A stretch of 64,000 nt of DNA. Source: [Clostridium] viride DSM 6836 (GTDB taxonomy: Bacteria > Bacillota > Clostridia > Oscillospirales > Oscillospiraceae). Both the position numbers and the translations under genes were made by a program. The notes beneath the pieces are model-generated. The model saw only the letters and a program-made list of their open reading frames with translations, made no database searches and was not told the DNA's origin. Shown here one piece after another: positions 7,947 through 19,972 of this stretch (its first letter is position 1; each line of letters begins with the position of its first letter). The DNA lies in the NCBI GenBank assembly GCA_000620945.1, contig JHZO01000004.1:186001-250000 (forward strand). Direction: 5' to 3'.

Positions 7947-9029
7947 ATGGAGAAAACAACACCACTGTTTCAAATGCATGAGCAGGAAGGCGGGAAGATT
8001 GTGCCCTTTGCGGGCTATCTCTTGCCAGTGCAGTACAAAGACATCCTAGAAGAGCACATGGCTGTGCGAGAGCGGGCAGGACTGTTTGACGTTTCCCACA
8101 TGGGCGAACTTCTGCTGACCGGACACGATGCCCTTGATACGCTCCATTACCTATGCAGCAATCGCTTCCACGACATGCAAGATGGTAGGGTGCGCTACAC
8201 CCTCCTGTTAAACCCACAAGGCGGCGTGATCGATGATCTTTTGGTTTATCGCTTGTCGGCGGAGCGTTACCTTTTAGTCGTAAACGCCTCCAACCGAGAA
8301 AAGGACGCGGCCTGGATCAAGGAGCACCTTTTGGGGAATACCCAACTAGAGGATTGCTCGGATCACTTCGCTCAGCTTGCTCTTCAGGGACCAAAAGCAA
8401 AGGAGATCTTGGAAAAGCTGGTGAAGGCAGAGGAGATCCCGGCGAAATACTACACCTTTACGGAAGAGGCTCTCGTGGGAGACATTCCCTGCCTACTCTC
8501 ACGTACGGGGTATACCGGCTCCTTTGGCTATGAACTCTATTGCCCTTCCGACGACGCTAAGAAGCTTTGGAAGCTCCTACGCGAGGCCGGAGAAGAATTC
8601 GGACTCCTTCCCTGTGGACTGGGTGCGCGTGATACCTTGCGTCTTGAGGCGGGGATGCCGCTGTACGGCCACGAGATGGATGATGAGGTCAGCCCAATGG
8701 AAACCGGTTTGGGCTTTGCGGTGAAGCTGGATAAGGAGGAAGACTTTATCGGAAAGAAGGCCCTCATGGAGCGGGGAGAGCCCACCGTGACCCGAGTGGG
8801 TCTTAAAGTCGTTGGTCGAGGCATTGTGCGCGAGGAGTGTCCTCTCTTTGTGGGACAGGAAGAAGTGGGGAAGACCACGTCAGGAACCTTCCTACCTTAC
8901 CTAAAAGGAGCGTATGCGATGGCACGTGTGAACAGAAGCTATGCAGAGCTTGGCACAAAGCTGATGGCTTCCGTGCGAGGCAGAATGATTGAAGTCGAAG
9001 TGGTTCCACTTCCGTTTTATCAAGCCTAA
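7947..9029 (+). CDS. gcvT: Aminomethyltransferase, T-protein of glycine cleavage
   Basis: The 360-residue T-protein takes the aminomethyl group from lipoylated GcvH, releases ammonia and forms 5,10-methylene-tetrahydrofolate. It shows the family N-terminus (GGKIVPFAGYLLPVQY, ending in the FDVSHMGE stretch) and the folate-binding region with Arg in SRTGYTGSFGYELY and the DTLRLEAGMPLYGHE motif. Length is normal. The start ATG 7947 follows AAAGG. It opens a tight operon of gcvT, gcvH, gcvPA, gcvPB, lpd and lplA, so the whole glycine-oxidising machinery plus its lipoate loader is made together. Depending on redox state the system can oxidise glycine or run in reverse for glycine synthesis. Confidence 0.97.
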   Translation: MEKTTPLFQMHEQEGGKIVPFAGYLLPVQYKDILEEHMAVRERAGLFDVSHMGELLLTGHDALDTLHYLCSNRFHDMQDGRVRYTLLLNPQGGVIDDLLVYRLSAERYLLVVNASNREKDAAWIKEHLLGNTQLEDCSDHFAQLALQGPKAKEILEKLVKAEEIPAKYYTFTEEALVGDIPCLLSRTGYTGSFGYELYCPSDDAKKLWKLLREAGEEFGLLPCGLGARDTLRLEAGMPLYGHEMDDEVSPMETGLGFAVKLDKEEDFIGKKALMERGEPTVTRVGLKVVGRGIVREECPLFVGQEEVGKTTSGTFLPYLKGAYAMARVNRSYAELGTKLMASVRGRMIEVEVVPLPFYQA

Positions 9030-9068
9030 GCCGCCGGAATTGGCGATATTGGAAAGGAGAAGCGAATT

Positions 9069-9449
9069 ATGAATCTTCCAAAGTCAATGGTATTTACCAA
9101 AAGTCATGAATGGGTGAAATTTTTATCCGAGGATACCGCACTCATTGGCCTGAGTGATTACGCCCAGGATCAAATGGGAAGCTTGGTCTTTGTAAACCTC
9201 CCCATGGTGGGCGATGAGGTGATCGCAGGGGAACCCTTGGGTGATGTGGAAAGTGTGAAGGCTGTTTCAGACGTCTATTCTCCCGTGACCGGCACGGTCA
9301 GCCGGGTCAATGAAGAGCTGCTGGATGCGCCGGAATCCATCAATCAGGATCCGTATGCAGCATGGCTTGTGGAGGTCAGTGACATCAGCGATCGGGATGA
9401 CTTTCTTTCCGCCACTGAGTACGAGGAATTCTGCTTAAAGGAGGAGTAA
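9069..9449 (+). CDS. gcvH: Glycine cleavage system H protein
   Basis: The 126-residue lipoyl carrier shuttles the aminomethyl intermediate between the P, T and L proteins. The lipoylated lysine is Lys64 in [15 protein letters not shown], and the N-terminal SHEWV is typical. GAAAGGAGA precedes the ATG. The stop is only two bases before gcvPA, so translation is likely coupled. The lipoate ligase at the end of the same operon is the obvious enzyme to charge this lysine. Confidence 0.97.
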   Translation: MNLPKSMVFTKSHEWVKFLSEDTALIGLSDYAQDQMGSLVFVNLPMVGDEVIAGEPLGDVESVKAVSDVYSPVTGTVSRVNEELLDAPESINQDPYAAWLVEVSDISDRDDFLSATEYEEFCLKEE

Positions 9450-9451
9450 AC

Positions 9452-10774
9452 ATGGGGCATTACCTGCCAAGCACGGATCGTCAGCGGGAGGAAATGCTTC
9501 GCGCACTTCGAATCCAATCCTTAGAGGAACTGTATCGCGATTTGCCGGAGGGATTGGTCTTATCGGATGGGCCAAAGATCCCCAAGGGACAAGGTGAACT
9601 GGGCGTATTGCGCAAGTTCTCCTCCATGGCCGCAGAAAATCGCGTCTTCTCCAGTGTGTTTCGAGGCGCCGGAGCCTACCGGCACTACATTCCTGCCGTA
9701 GTGTCCTCCGTGGTGTCGAAAGAGAGTTTTGTGACGGCCTATACCCCCTATCAGGCAGAAATCTCCCAGGGGGTTCTGCAAGCCATTTTTGAATATCAAA
9801 CCATGATTTGTGCCCTGACCGGACTGGACGCCTCCAATGCTTCCGTGTATGACGGAGCCACTGCGGCGGCCGAAGCGGTTGCCCTCTGCCGCGATCGGAA
9901 GCGCAGTCGTGCCCTCATCTCGGCGGCTTCGAACCCGCAGGTGATCCAAGTGGTGAACACCTACTGCTGGGCAGCGGGATATGAGATTGAGCTGATTCCA
10001 GAGCGGGATGGAGTGACCGACCTAGAGGTGCTGGAAACGCGCTTGGGGCCCGATGTCTCCTGTGTCTATCTGGAACAGCTGAGCTATTTTGGTCAGATGG
10101 AGGATGCGAAGGCAGCGTCTTCCCTTACGCATCAAGCGGGGGCGAAGTTCATTCTCGGTGTCAATCCCATTGCAGCGGCTCTGTTGCCGTCCGCGGCAGA
10201 GTGCGGTGCAGATATTGCTGTGGGGGAAGGACAACCATTGGGGATACCCCTGTCCTTTGGTGGTCCTTACCTAGGCTTCATGGCTGCCACCGATGCACTC
10301 ACTCGAAAACTTCCGGGACGCATGGTGGGAGAAACCGTCGATGCGAACGGCAATCGGGCCTTCGTTCTGACCCTACAGGCGCGTGAGCAGCACATCCGAA
10401 GGGAAAAAGCCAGCAGTAACATCTGCTCGAACCAAGCTCTCTGCGCAACTGCCGCGGCGACCTATCTTGCGGCAATGGGGCCACAAGGCCTGCGAGAGGT
10501 TGCCCAGCAGTGCTATCAAAAGGCGCACTACTTTGCCGAGGCTCTCGCAACAATACCGGGCCTTACCTTGCGCCACAAGGGGGAGTTCTTCCATGAGTTT
10601 GTCACCGACCTTCCTGGGGATGCAGCCAAGCTACTGGAAGCCTTAGAAGCACAGGGAATTCTGGGCGGCCTTCCCTTGCCCGACGGAGGAATTCTCTGGT
10701 GTGTGACGGAAGTGAACGCTAGGGAAGAGATGGACACCGTGGTAAAACTGGCTCGGGAGGTGTGTGCATCATGA
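9452..10774 (+). CDS. gcvPA: Glycine dehydrogenase (decarboxylating) subunit 1
   Basis: The 440-residue N-terminal half of the P-protein, which is split into two chains in most Bacillota. It begins with the family stretch HYLPSTDRQREEML and contains GLDASNASVYDGATA, which helps form the PLP and glycine site at the subunit interface. It pairs with GcvPB to decarboxylate glycine and load the aminomethyl group on GcvH. The ATG follows AAAGGAGG within the end of gcvH. Its stop codon overlaps the start of gcvPB in an ATGA arrangement, which fits equal production of the two subunits. Confidence 0.96.
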   Translation: MGHYLPSTDRQREEMLRALRIQSLEELYRDLPEGLVLSDGPKIPKGQGELGVLRKFSSMAAENRVFSSVFRGAGAYRHYIPAVVSSVVSKESFVTAYTPYQAEISQGVLQAIFEYQTMICALTGLDASNASVYDGATAAAEAVALCRDRKRSRALISAASNPQVIQVVNTYCWAAGYEIELIPERDGVTDLEVLETRLGPDVSCVYLEQLSYFGQMEDAKAASSLTHQAGAKFILGVNPIAAALLPSAAECGADIAVGEGQPLGIPLSFGGPYLGFMAATDALTRKLPGRMVGETVDANGNRAFVLTLQAREQHIRREKASSNICSNQALCATAAATYLAAMGPQGLREVAQQCYQKAHYFAEALATIPGLTLRHKGEFFHEFVTDLPGDAAKLLEALEAQGILGGLPLPDGGILWCVTEVNAREEMDTVVKLAREVCAS

Positions 10775-12216
10775 AGTTACTATTTGAAAAAAGCATTCCG
10801 GGGAGACGCTCTTACTACTTAGCACCCTGTGACGTACCAGAGTACACGCTTCCTGCTCCTATGCAGCGACAGGAAGCCCTCGATCTTCCAGAACTATCCG
10901 AGACCGACGTCAGTCGTCACTACTCGGCCTTAGAACGCTTGTCCTTTGGTGTGAATCAGGGCTTTTATCCCTTGGGAAGTTGTACAATGAAGTACAACCC
11001 TAAAATCAACGAGAAACTAGCCGCTCTGTCCGGATTTACTGAGATCCATCCCCTTCAGCCGGAGCATACCGTGCAGGGTGCCTTGCGTGTTCTCTATGAG
11101 GCTGAGCGCTCCCTTTGTGAGGTTACGGGTATGGACGCGATGACCTTTCAGCCGGCCGCGGGTGCCCATGGGGAGCTGACGGGTTTGATGCTGATCAAAC
11201 GGTACCATGAGGCCAGAGGTGATACCCCGCGCAGGAAGATCATTGTGCCCGATTCCGCACATGGCACCAATCCGGCGACGGTTTCCATGTGTGGCATGGA
11301 GGTCGTAAACCTGAGCTCGGGGGCAGATGGCTGCGTCGATTTGGAGGCCCTTCGCCAGGCGGTGGGGCCGGATACGGCGGGATTTATGCTCACCAATCCC
11401 AATACGCTGGGCATTTTCGATCCCAATATTATGAGGATTACGGAAATCGTTCATGAAGCCGGCGGACTTTGCTACTACGATGGGGCCAACCTGAATGCCG
11501 TGGTAGGGGTTGTGCGTCCGGGGGACATGGGCTTTGACTGCGTCCATCTGAACCTACACAAGACCTTCTCCACGCCCCATGGCGGCGGTGGGCCGGGAAG
11601 CGGAGCCGTGGGTTGTAAGGCAAGGTTGGAGGCCTATCTTCCGGCTCCTCGTGTCGTGATGTCGGAAGAAGGGAAACTCTCCCTACAGCAAGATTGCCCG
11701 GAAAGCATCGGAAAGGTGCGAAGCTTTTATGGGAACTTCCTTGTGGTACTCCGCGCATTTGCCTATCTGACGACCCTGGGGCAGGATGGTCTTCCGGAAG
11801 TCGCGAAGAATGCCGTACTCAATGCGAACTATCTCATGAAGCGCTTGTCCGAGCGCTTTACCATCGTCAACCAAGGCTTCTGTATGCATGAATTCGTGAT
11901 CACCATGGAGCGGGAGGCGAAAGAAAAGCATGTGACGGCCATGGATATGGCAAAAGCACTGCTCGACTGTGGCATGCATCCCCCTACCATGTATTTCCCC
12001 CTCATCGTGAAGGAAGCTTTGATGGTTGAACCCACGGAGACGGAAGGGAAGGAGACCTTGGATGAGGCCGCCGAGATCTTCCTGTCTCTCTACGATCGGG
12101 CGATGGCGGAACCGGAGACCATGCATGAGTACCCCAAGGAAACCGTCATTGGTAGGCCCGATGAAGTCAGGGCAGCAAGGCATCCAAACTTGCGCTATCG
12201 CAAAGCGGAGTCGTAA
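10771..12216 (+). CDS. gcvPB: Glycine dehydrogenase (decarboxylating) subunit 2
   Basis: The 481-residue C-terminal half of the P-protein. The PLP lysine lies in HLNLHKTFSTPHGGGGPGSG, and the N-terminal region carries the LGSCTMKYNPK motif of this family. ATG 10771 is preferred over the GTG three codons earlier because GGGAGGTG is well spaced for it and because it overlaps the gcvPA stop by ATGA. With GcvPA it forms the alpha2-beta2 PLP enzyme that releases CO2 from glycine. It is followed directly by the dihydrolipoyl dehydrogenase gene. Confidence 0.96.
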   Translation: MKLLFEKSIPGRRSYYLAPCDVPEYTLPAPMQRQEALDLPELSETDVSRHYSALERLSFGVNQGFYPLGSCTMKYNPKINEKLAALSGFTEIHPLQPEHTVQGALRVLYEAERSLCEVTGMDAMTFQPAAGAHGELTGLMLIKRYHEARGDTPRRKIIVPDSAHGTNPATVSMCGMEVVNLSSGADGCVDLEALRQAVGPDTAGFMLTNPNTLGIFDPNIMRITEIVHEAGGLCYYDGANLNAVVGVVRPGDMGFDCVHLNLHKTFSTPHGGGGPGSGAVGCKARLEAYLPAPRVVMSEEGKLSLQQDCPESIGKVRSFYGNFLVVLRAFAYLTTLGQDGLPEVAKNAVLNANYLMKRLSERFTIVNQGFCMHEFVITMEREAKEKHVTAMDMAKALLDCGMHPPTMYFPLIVKEALMVEPTETEGKETLDEAAEIFLSLYDRAMAEPETMHEYPKETVIGRPDEVRAARHPNLRYRKAES

Positions 12217-12246
12217 GTGAGAAGACGAAACAAAGGAGGTGCTTCC

Positions 12247-13659
12247 TTGGGAGAGCAGTTTGACCTCATTGTCATTGGGGGAGGGCCGGGGGGCTACGTG
12301 GCAGCCATTAAAGGGGCGCAGCAGGGCCTTCGTGTTGCTCTGGTGGAAGAAGGTGAGCTGGGCGGTACTTGTTTGAATCGGGGCTGTATTCCAACCAAAA
12401 CCTTGATGCATGCAGCCTTTCTCTATCAGGAAATGAAGGAAGCGGCAGAGCTGGGGATTTATGCCGAAGGCTTACGGTACGACCTTTCTGCCCTCTATCA
12501 ACGAAAGGAAACCGTAGTCCAGGAGCTTCGGGAAGGGGTATCGGGTCTCTTGCGGGCCAATGGCATACAGTGTTATGAGGGCCGTGGGTATCTCTCCGCG
12601 GCGGATACCGTTGTCCTTTCGGGAACCGAAGAGGTCACGCTTCACGCTTCTCGGATATTGCTTGCGGTGGGAGCCAAGCCGCAAAGGCCACCCATTCCGG
12701 GCATGGAACTTCCTGGGGTTCTCACCAGCGATGAAATCCTACACAGCCCTCCCACGGCCTGCCAACACTTGGCCATTCTGGGCGGTGGGGTGATAGGCTG
12801 TGAGCTTGCCTCGGTCTATGGCGCTCTGGGCTGTGAAGTAACGATCTTGGAAGCTGCCGAGCGAATTTTGCCTCTGGCGGATCGAGAAATTTCGCAGAAT
12901 CTCACCATGATCTTGAAAAAACGAGGCGTGTCCATCCGAACAGGCTGCTTGGTAGAGGAAATTAAACCAAGGGGCGATGGCCTCTCCCTGACCGGAAACG
13001 ATAAAACGGGGGTGTGCACCATTGCGTGCGACCATCTTTTGGTTTCCGTGGGGAGAAAGGCGAACTGCGAGGGTCTTTGGAACCCTTCCCTGGGGATAGA
13101 AACCGCATCGGGTGGAATTGTCGTCAATGCGCAGTTTGAGACATCCGTTCCGGGAGTCTTTGCCATTGGGGATTGCGTGGCGGGCAGCCAGCAATTGGCG
13201 CATGTGGCTTCGGCACAGGCCGATCACGTCGTGGCAGGGATGATGGGGAAAAAGCCGGAAAAGAACCTTGCCTATGTGCCCAGCTGCCTTTACACCAATC
13301 CGGAAATAGCTTGGGTGGGACTCTCCGCCGACGAAGCAAAAAAGCAAGGTATCGAGGTAAAAACCAGTAAGTACCTGATGTCCGGCAACGGAAAATCGCT
13401 TTTGGAGGGGCAGGAGCGGGGCTTTATCAAGCTGGTGGTAGATGCCAAGACCGAAACCTTACTCGGCGCACAACTCATGTGTGGCCGGGCCACCGAATTG
13501 ATTGCAGGCATCACCAGTGCCATTGCTTGCGCTTGCAAGGCAGAGGATCTTGCCAGCGTGATTTACCCCCACCCAAGCTTTTCCGAGGGATTGGGAGAAG
13601 CCTTGGAGGATCTCTTTGGCGGTGCGGTGCATGTAGCGCCGAAACGAAAACGAAACTAA
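12247..13659 (+). CDS. lpdA: Dihydrolipoyl dehydrogenase (L-protein)
   Basis: A 470-residue flavoprotein disulfide reductase that reoxidises the dihydrolipoyl arm of GcvH with NAD. The FAD site is IVIGGGPGGYVAAI and the redox disulfide is in GGTCLNRGCIPTK. The NAD site (ILGGGVIGCELASVY) and the C-terminal His-Glu pair region (YPHPSFSEGLGEA) are present. There is no fused lipoyl domain. A TTG start at 12247 is chosen because AAAGGAGGTG lies five bases before it; the frame is open further upstream to 12217, which would add ten residues not seen in the family. It acts with the preceding four gcv genes. Confidence 0.95.
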   Translation: MGEQFDLIVIGGGPGGYVAAIKGAQQGLRVALVEEGELGGTCLNRGCIPTKTLMHAAFLYQEMKEAAELGIYAEGLRYDLSALYQRKETVVQELREGVSGLLRANGIQCYEGRGYLSAADTVVLSGTEEVTLHASRILLAVGAKPQRPPIPGMELPGVLTSDEILHSPPTACQHLAILGGGVIGCELASVYGALGCEVTILEAAERILPLADREISQNLTMILKKRGVSIRTGCLVEEIKPRGDGLSLTGNDKTGVCTIACDHLLVSVGRKANCEGLWNPSLGIETASGGIVVNAQFETSVPGVFAIGDCVAGSQQLAHVASAQADHVVAGMMGKKPEKNLAYVPSCLYTNPEIAWVGLSADEAKKQGIEVKTSKYLMSGNGKSLLEGQERGFIKLVVDAKTETLLGAQLMCGRATELIAGITSAIACACKAEDLASVIYPHPSFSEGLGEALEDLFGGAVHVAPKRKRN

Positions 13660-13679
13660 ATGCAAAGTGAGTCACAAGC

Positions 13680-14648
13680 ATGGAGTGCTATTTCTACGTT
13701 TCCAAAGCAACAAACCCCTATCGCAACTTGGCCTTGGAGGAGCTTCTGCTGCGGCAATGCAAGCCAAATCAGGTGCTGCTTTACCTATGGCAGAATGACA
13801 ATACCGTCGTCATTGGACGCAATCAAAACGCCTGGCGGGAGTGCCGCTTGGAAGCGTTTGTGGCGCAAAAGGGTCATTTGGCTCGGAGAATGACTGGCGG
13901 CGGAGCCGTATATCACGATTTAGGAAACCAAAATTTTTCCTTTATTGCAGGGAAAGCATGTTATCACCTGCCCCGTCAGACGGAGGTGATTCTAAAGGCT
14001 GTCAGGCGCTTTTCCTTGGATGCGGAGCAAAGTGGGAGAAACGACCTTCTGGTGCAAGGAAAGAAGTTTTCCGGTAATGCCTATTACAAAACCGAAAATG
14101 CAGCCTTGCAACATGGAACCATTTTGATCTCATCAGATTTGAGCAGACTGGAAGGTTACCTTGCGCCTTCCCCGGAAAAGCTACGGTCTAAGGGCGTCAA
14201 AAGCGTCCGGGAGCGAGTGATCAATCTTTCGGAGTTAAATCCGGAGGTGACCCCAGTAAGAATGCGCGCGGCTCTCTTGCAAGCTTTTGCAGAAGTGTAC
14301 CAGAGCGAACCAAAGCCCTTTCCTCTGGAAGAGATTGACGGTGCTCTCTGGGAAAAACTCACGAAGCACTATGAATCAGAGGAATGGAGACTCAATCCTG
14401 TTTCTGACTTTCAAATTCAATTGCAGAAACGACTGTCCTTTGGAGAACTGGAGGTGCTGTTGCAGGTGGAGTCCGGTGTGGTCAAAGAGGCAAAGGTCTA
14501 TTCTGACGCAATGGATTCTAACTGGGTTCGAAGTTTGGAGGCTGCGCTGGAAGGAACCTGCCTTACCCCGGAACGCTTAGCTAAGGCAGTTCCGGAAGGG
14601 GAGTGGAAGAAAGAAACGGCGCAGTATCTTTCGTCCTTATCATTCTAA
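13680..14648 (+). CDS. lplA: Lipoate-protein ligase A
   Basis: The 322-residue enzyme activates free lipoate with ATP and attaches it to lysines of lipoyl proteins. The substrate-binding loop RRMTGGGAVYHDLGN and the KFSGNAYY motif with the catalytic lysine are intact, and the smaller C-terminal accessory domain is present. It starts 20 bases after lpd; the ribosome site is weak, which suggests some read-over from lpd. It ends the gcv operon and is followed by a strong terminator. Presence of a ligase here, with no lipoate synthase in the window, hints at use of scavenged lipoate. Confidence 0.95.
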   Translation: MECYFYVSKATNPYRNLALEELLLRQCKPNQVLLYLWQNDNTVVIGRNQNAWRECRLEAFVAQKGHLARRMTGGGAVYHDLGNQNFSFIAGKACYHLPRQTEVILKAVRRFSLDAEQSGRNDLLVQGKKFSGNAYYKTENAALQHGTILISSDLSRLEGYLAPSPEKLRSKGVKSVRERVINLSELNPEVTPVRMRAALLQAFAEVYQSEPKPFPLEEIDGALWEKLTKHYESEEWRLNPVSDFQIQLQKRLSFGELEVLLQVESGVVKEAKVYSDAMDSNWVRSLEAALEGTCLTPERLAKAVPEGEWKKETAQYLSSLSF

Positions 14649-14649
14649 C

Positions 14650-14685
14650 AAAAAAGTCTGCATCCTCGGATGCAGACTTTTTTTA
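14650..14685. terminator. Bidirectional terminator between lplA and atpC
   Basis: An A6 run, an 11-bp stem (GTCTGCATCC side and its complement), a 3-base loop and a T7 run. It works on both strands and closes the convergent gcv and atp operons. Confidence 0.92.
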
Positions 14686-14697
14686 TGAAACCATTTA

Positions 14698-16556
<1,859 letters not shown>

Positions 16557-17441
16557 TTAATCAAGGTTTGCCTGGGCTCCACCCACAATTTCCGTAATTT
16601 CTTGGGTGATGGCACTCTGCCTTGCTCGGTTGTAGGTAAGGTTTAGGCTGCGGAGCATCTCCTTCGCGTTCTTCGTGGAGGCATCCATGGCCGTCATGCG
16701 GGCACTCTGCTCACTGCAGAAAGATTCAACCAGTGCGCCAAAGAGCATGCCTGCCAAGTAATCCGGCACCAACTGATCCAATACTTCCGGTTCGGAGGGG
16801 TAGTAAGAAACGTTGTGCGGATAAGGATCGTCGGCCCGGGGGGTATAAGGAAAGATGTCCCGGCTTAAGGGAAGCAGCTGCACCAGCATGGGCTCTAAGT
16901 GAAGGGGGTTGATCATGTGGGTGTAGATAATCCAAACTTCATCCAGATCACCGGACAAAAACTGATGGAGCAACGGATTGGCCATCGCACGGCCCGTTGC
17001 CATGCTGGGGTTTTGCGAGGAATACACAAAATCCGGTGCCACGGTCAGGTTCTTGTTCGCTGCCCACAAGCGTCCCATCTGGCCCACCAGATAAAGAACC
17101 GGATGATTGGTCTTTCGAATCTCCTGTTCCGCCAGCTTTAAGATGTTATGGTTGTACGAACCTGCCAATCCCTTATCGCCCGTTACAACAATATACCCCA
17201 CCTTGCGGTCCTCAGGGTTTAGGTCCGAACGCTGCTGGAAGAAGGGGTGCATCAATTTGGGTGAGTGATGCAGGATGTCCGCAATGGTGTAGGAAAGCTT
17301 ATTGAAGTAAGGCATGACTTCGTTGAGTCGATTTCGTGCCTTACGCATGCTGGAGGAGGAAATCAGGTACATTGCATTGGTGATTTTTAGGGTAGCCTCG
17401 ACGCTTTTGATGTGAGTGCGAATCTCCTTTATGCCTGACAT
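16557..17441 (-). CDS. atpG: ATP synthase F1 subunit gamma
   Basis: The 294-residue central rotor shaft. The N-terminal coiled-coil helix begins [22 protein letters not shown] in spirit with the family (key residues Ile-Lys-x-Ile-Thr-x-Ala-Met), and the C-terminal helix ends in the expected [17 protein letters not shown]. It overlaps atpA by 13 bases, so translation is coupled. Rotation of this subunit drives the binding changes in beta. Confidence 0.94.
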   Translation of the reverse strand: MSGIKEIRTHIKSVEATLKITNAMYLISSSSMRKARNRLNEVMPYFNKLSYTIADILHHSPKLMHPFFQQRSDLNPEDRKVGYIVVTGDKGLAGSYNHNILKLAEQEIRKTNHPVLYLVGQMGRLWAANKNLTVAPDFVYSSQNPSMATGRAMANPLLHQFLSGDLDEVWIIYTHMINPLHLEPMLVQLLPLSRDIFPYTPRADDPYPHNVSYYPSEPEVLDQLVPDYLAGMLFGALVESFCSEQSARMTAMDASTKNAKEMLRSLNLTYNRARQSAITQEITEIVGGAQANLD

Positions 17442-18946
17442 ACGCCCACCTGCTTTTTATACTCATCCAAGGCATTGCGCACGGTTTCCAGAGCAGGGCC
17501 AGGAAGGTCACCACTCTCGTTGATCGTATCCATGACGCTCTTGTTGGTCTCTTCCATGTAGTCTGCGAAGCCGGTGATAAACTCACCGATCTGAGCAAAG
17601 GGAACGTCATTGAGAAGAGCGTTTGTGGAAACGTACAGGATGACCACTTGGCGTGCGACGCTCATGGGTTTGTAGCGAGGTTGCTTCAAAATTTCAAGGA
17701 GACGCTTGCCTTGATCCAGGCTTTGCTTGGTCAAAGAGTCGAGGTCGGAAGAAAACTGAGTAAAGATTTCGAGCTCGCGGAAGCGGGCCAAGTCGATACG
17801 CATGGTACCCGTGGTCTTCTTGATGGCTCTGGTTTGTGCGGCACTACCGACGCGGGACACCGACAGGCCCACGTTAATGGCAGGGCGCTGACCGGCATTG
17901 AAGAGGCCTGTTTCCAGATAGATCTGACCATCGGTGATGGAGATGACGTTGGTGGGGATGTAGGCAGAAACGTCACCCGCCAGCGTTTCGATAATCGGAA
18001 GCGCCGTCATGGAACCGCCGCCATATTCCTCGGAAAGGCGGCAAGCACGCTCTAACAGGCGGGAGTGGAGATAGAAAATATCGCCGGGGTAAGCCTCACG
18101 ACCGGGAGAGCGCTTCAGCAGCAGGGAAAGAGCACGGTAGGCCACGGCGTGCTTGGAAAGGTCGTCATAAATAATCAGAACGTCCTTGCCTTGGAACATA
18201 AAGTGTTCACCGATGGCAGCACCGGCATAGGGAGCCAAATACTGAAGGGAAGCGGGGTCGCTGGCGCTGGCGGAGACAATGATGGAGTAATCCATGGCAC
18301 CATGCTCTTCCAGTGTGCTTCGAATCCGAGCAACCGTGGAGGCTTTCTGGCCCACGGAAACGTAGATGCAAATCATATTCTGACCTTTTTGATTCAGAAT
18401 CGCATCGACGGCAATGGCAGTCTTACCAGTCTGACGGTCGCCAATGATCAACTCACGCTGACCGCGGCCGATGGGAACCATGGTATCAATGGCCAAAATG
18501 CCAGTTTGCATGGGGACGGTAACCGCTTTGCGGGTGACAACCCCCAAGGCTTCAAATTCGATGGGGCGGATGCCGGTGGTTTCGATGGGGCCCTTCCCGT
18601 CGATGGGCTCACCCAGTGCGTCGAGGACACGGCCAACCATGGCATCTCCAACAGGGACACTGGCGGGCTTACCCGTACGGCGGACCGGGCTGCCTTCCTG
18701 GATTCCGGTATCGGAGCCCAGCAGCACGCAACCAACGGTGTCGCGCTTTAAGTCCAGCACCATGCCGCAGACGCCCGTATCAAATTCTAGGAGTTCGCCG
18801 TACACGGCATTCTGAAGGCCGTACAGCGTCGCAATGCCGTCACCAACCTCGATTACGGAACCGGTCTCGGCCCGTTGGGTCTTTACATCATATCCTTCAA
18901 TTTTTTCACGCAGAAGGGAGATGATTTCCTCCGGTCTTGCATTCAT
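17429..18946 (-). CDS. atpA: ATP synthase F1 subunit alpha
   Basis: The 505-residue non-catalytic nucleotide-binding subunit. Walker A is GDRQTGKTA, and the [14 protein letters not shown] and [17 protein letters not shown] stretches are those of alpha chains. It alternates with beta in the F1 hexamer. The start overlaps atpH by four bases. Full length and no damage seen. Confidence 0.97.
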   Translation of the reverse strand: MNARPEEIISLLREKIEGYDVKTQRAETGSVIEVGDGIATLYGLQNAVYGELLEFDTGVCGMVLDLKRDTVGCVLLGSDTGIQEGSPVRRTGKPASVPVGDAMVGRVLDALGEPIDGKGPIETTGIRPIEFEALGVVTRKAVTVPMQTGILAIDTMVPIGRGQRELIIGDRQTGKTAIAVDAILNQKGQNMICIYVSVGQKASTVARIRSTLEEHGAMDYSIIVSASASDPASLQYLAPYAGAAIGEHFMFQGKDVLIIYDDLSKHAVAYRALSLLLKRSPGREAYPGDIFYLHSRLLERACRLSEEYGGGSMTALPIIETLAGDVSAYIPTNVISITDGQIYLETGLFNAGQRPAINVGLSVSRVGSAAQTRAIKKTTGTMRIDLARFRELEIFTQFSSDLDSLTKQSLDQGKRLLEILKQPRYKPMSVARQVVILYVSTNALLNDVPFAQIGEFITGFADYMEETNKSVMDTINESGDLPGPALETVRNALDEYKKQVGVCQA

Positions 18947-19467
18947 ATGGCGTTCACCTCTTCTAAATAGCGGGATAAACCACGGATTCTACCGCGGATG
19001 CTTTGATCGTACGTGATGCCGTCCAGATTCAGGATGAAACCACCGATGATTTCAGGATCGATGCAGAACACAAGACGAACTTCCGGCTTGTTGTGGAGTT
19101 TGCAAAGGGCCTTTTTAAGGCGCTCCTGTTGAGACTCGCTGGGAATGCTGACGCAGGTTACGATGCATTCTGCCACCTGTTTCTCCTGCAAAATGAGCAG
19201 GCGATACTCCTGCACAATTTCGGGCAGGAGCCCAATGCGGCGGCTTTCAATCAGCAAGGTGAAAAAATTCAGCAAGAAGGGAGCGCTTGAAATCGTAGGC
19301 AATGCTTCCAGCACGGCTTCTTTTTCATTGCGAGAAATAATGGGAGACTTGAGGGCATCCCACAAAGGGGTATGCTCCAAAACAAAGTCGGCGGCCTCAA
19401 AGAAAGCGTTTTGTTCACAGCCAGCCTCATACAGCGCTTGCGCATAGCGGTGAGCAAGATAACTCAT
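18943..19467 (-). CDS. atpH: ATP synthase F1 subunit delta
   Basis: A 174-residue delta (OSCP) subunit that fixes F1 to the peripheral stalk. It begins with the family motif [14 protein letters not shown] and ends with a region matching the delta C-terminal domain ([15 protein letters not shown]). Both ends overlap neighbours by four bases (atpF before, atpA after). Divergent in sequence, as this subunit usually is. Confidence 0.92.
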   Translation of the reverse strand: MSYLAHRYAQALYEAGCEQNAFFEAADFVLEHTPLWDALKSPIISRNEKEAVLEALPTISSAPFLLNFFTLLIESRRIGLLPEIVQEYRLLILQEKQVAECIVTCVSIPSESQQERLKKALCKLHNKPEVRLVFCIDPEIIGGFILNLDGITYDQSIRGRIRGLSRYLEEVNAI

Positions 19468-19952
19468 GAGGGATCACCAACCTCAGAGAGGAAGGACTCG
19501 ATGAGAGCGTCGTCCTCGTCAGAGTTGCGGCCGTGGGCGGACACGCGAGCCGCAGCCATGAGGGCAAGGGTAGCCACTTCCTTCCGGACCCCAGACAGCA
19601 TGGTTTGGCGTTCGGCCTCGATCTGCTGTTCGGTTTCCTCGGTCAAGCGCTTTGCATCCAGTTGTGCGCGTTTCATCACGGTCTGATACTCGTGTTCTGC
19701 GCGCATTTTGGCCTGGGCAATCAGCTGACCTGCCTCGTGTTGAGCATTTTTCAGCTTGTCGTCGTATTCTTCCAGCATGGCTTCTGCTTTGATGCGCTGA
19801 TCTTCGGCAGCTGCAATGTTGTGTTCAATTTCCTGTTGACGGCTCTCGATCATGGCCGTGACCGGTTTAAACAGAAACTTTTTAAGTAAGAGATACAAGA
19901 CGACGAGGTTAACCACCGTCCAGATCGCTGTACTAAGATGAAATTCAAGCAT
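19464..19952 (-). CDS. atpF: ATP synthase Fo subunit b
   Basis: The 162-residue peripheral stalk subunit. One N-terminal membrane helix (about residues 8-28, VNLVVLYLLLKKFLF) is followed by a long charged helix with KPVTAMIESRQQEIE and heptad-like spacing, typical of b dimers. Only one b gene is present, as in most Bacillota. It lies 20 bases after atpE. Confidence 0.94.
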   Translation of the reverse strand: MLEFHLSTAIWTVVNLVVLYLLLKKFLFKPVTAMIESRQQEIEHNIAAAEDQRIKAEAMLEEYDDKLKNAQHEAGQLIAQAKMRAEHEYQTVMKRAQLDAKRLTEETEQQIEAERQTMLSGVRKEVATLALMAAARVSAHGRNSDEDDALIESFLSEVGDPS

Positions 19953-19972
19953 GGTGCTTGCCTCCTATTGGT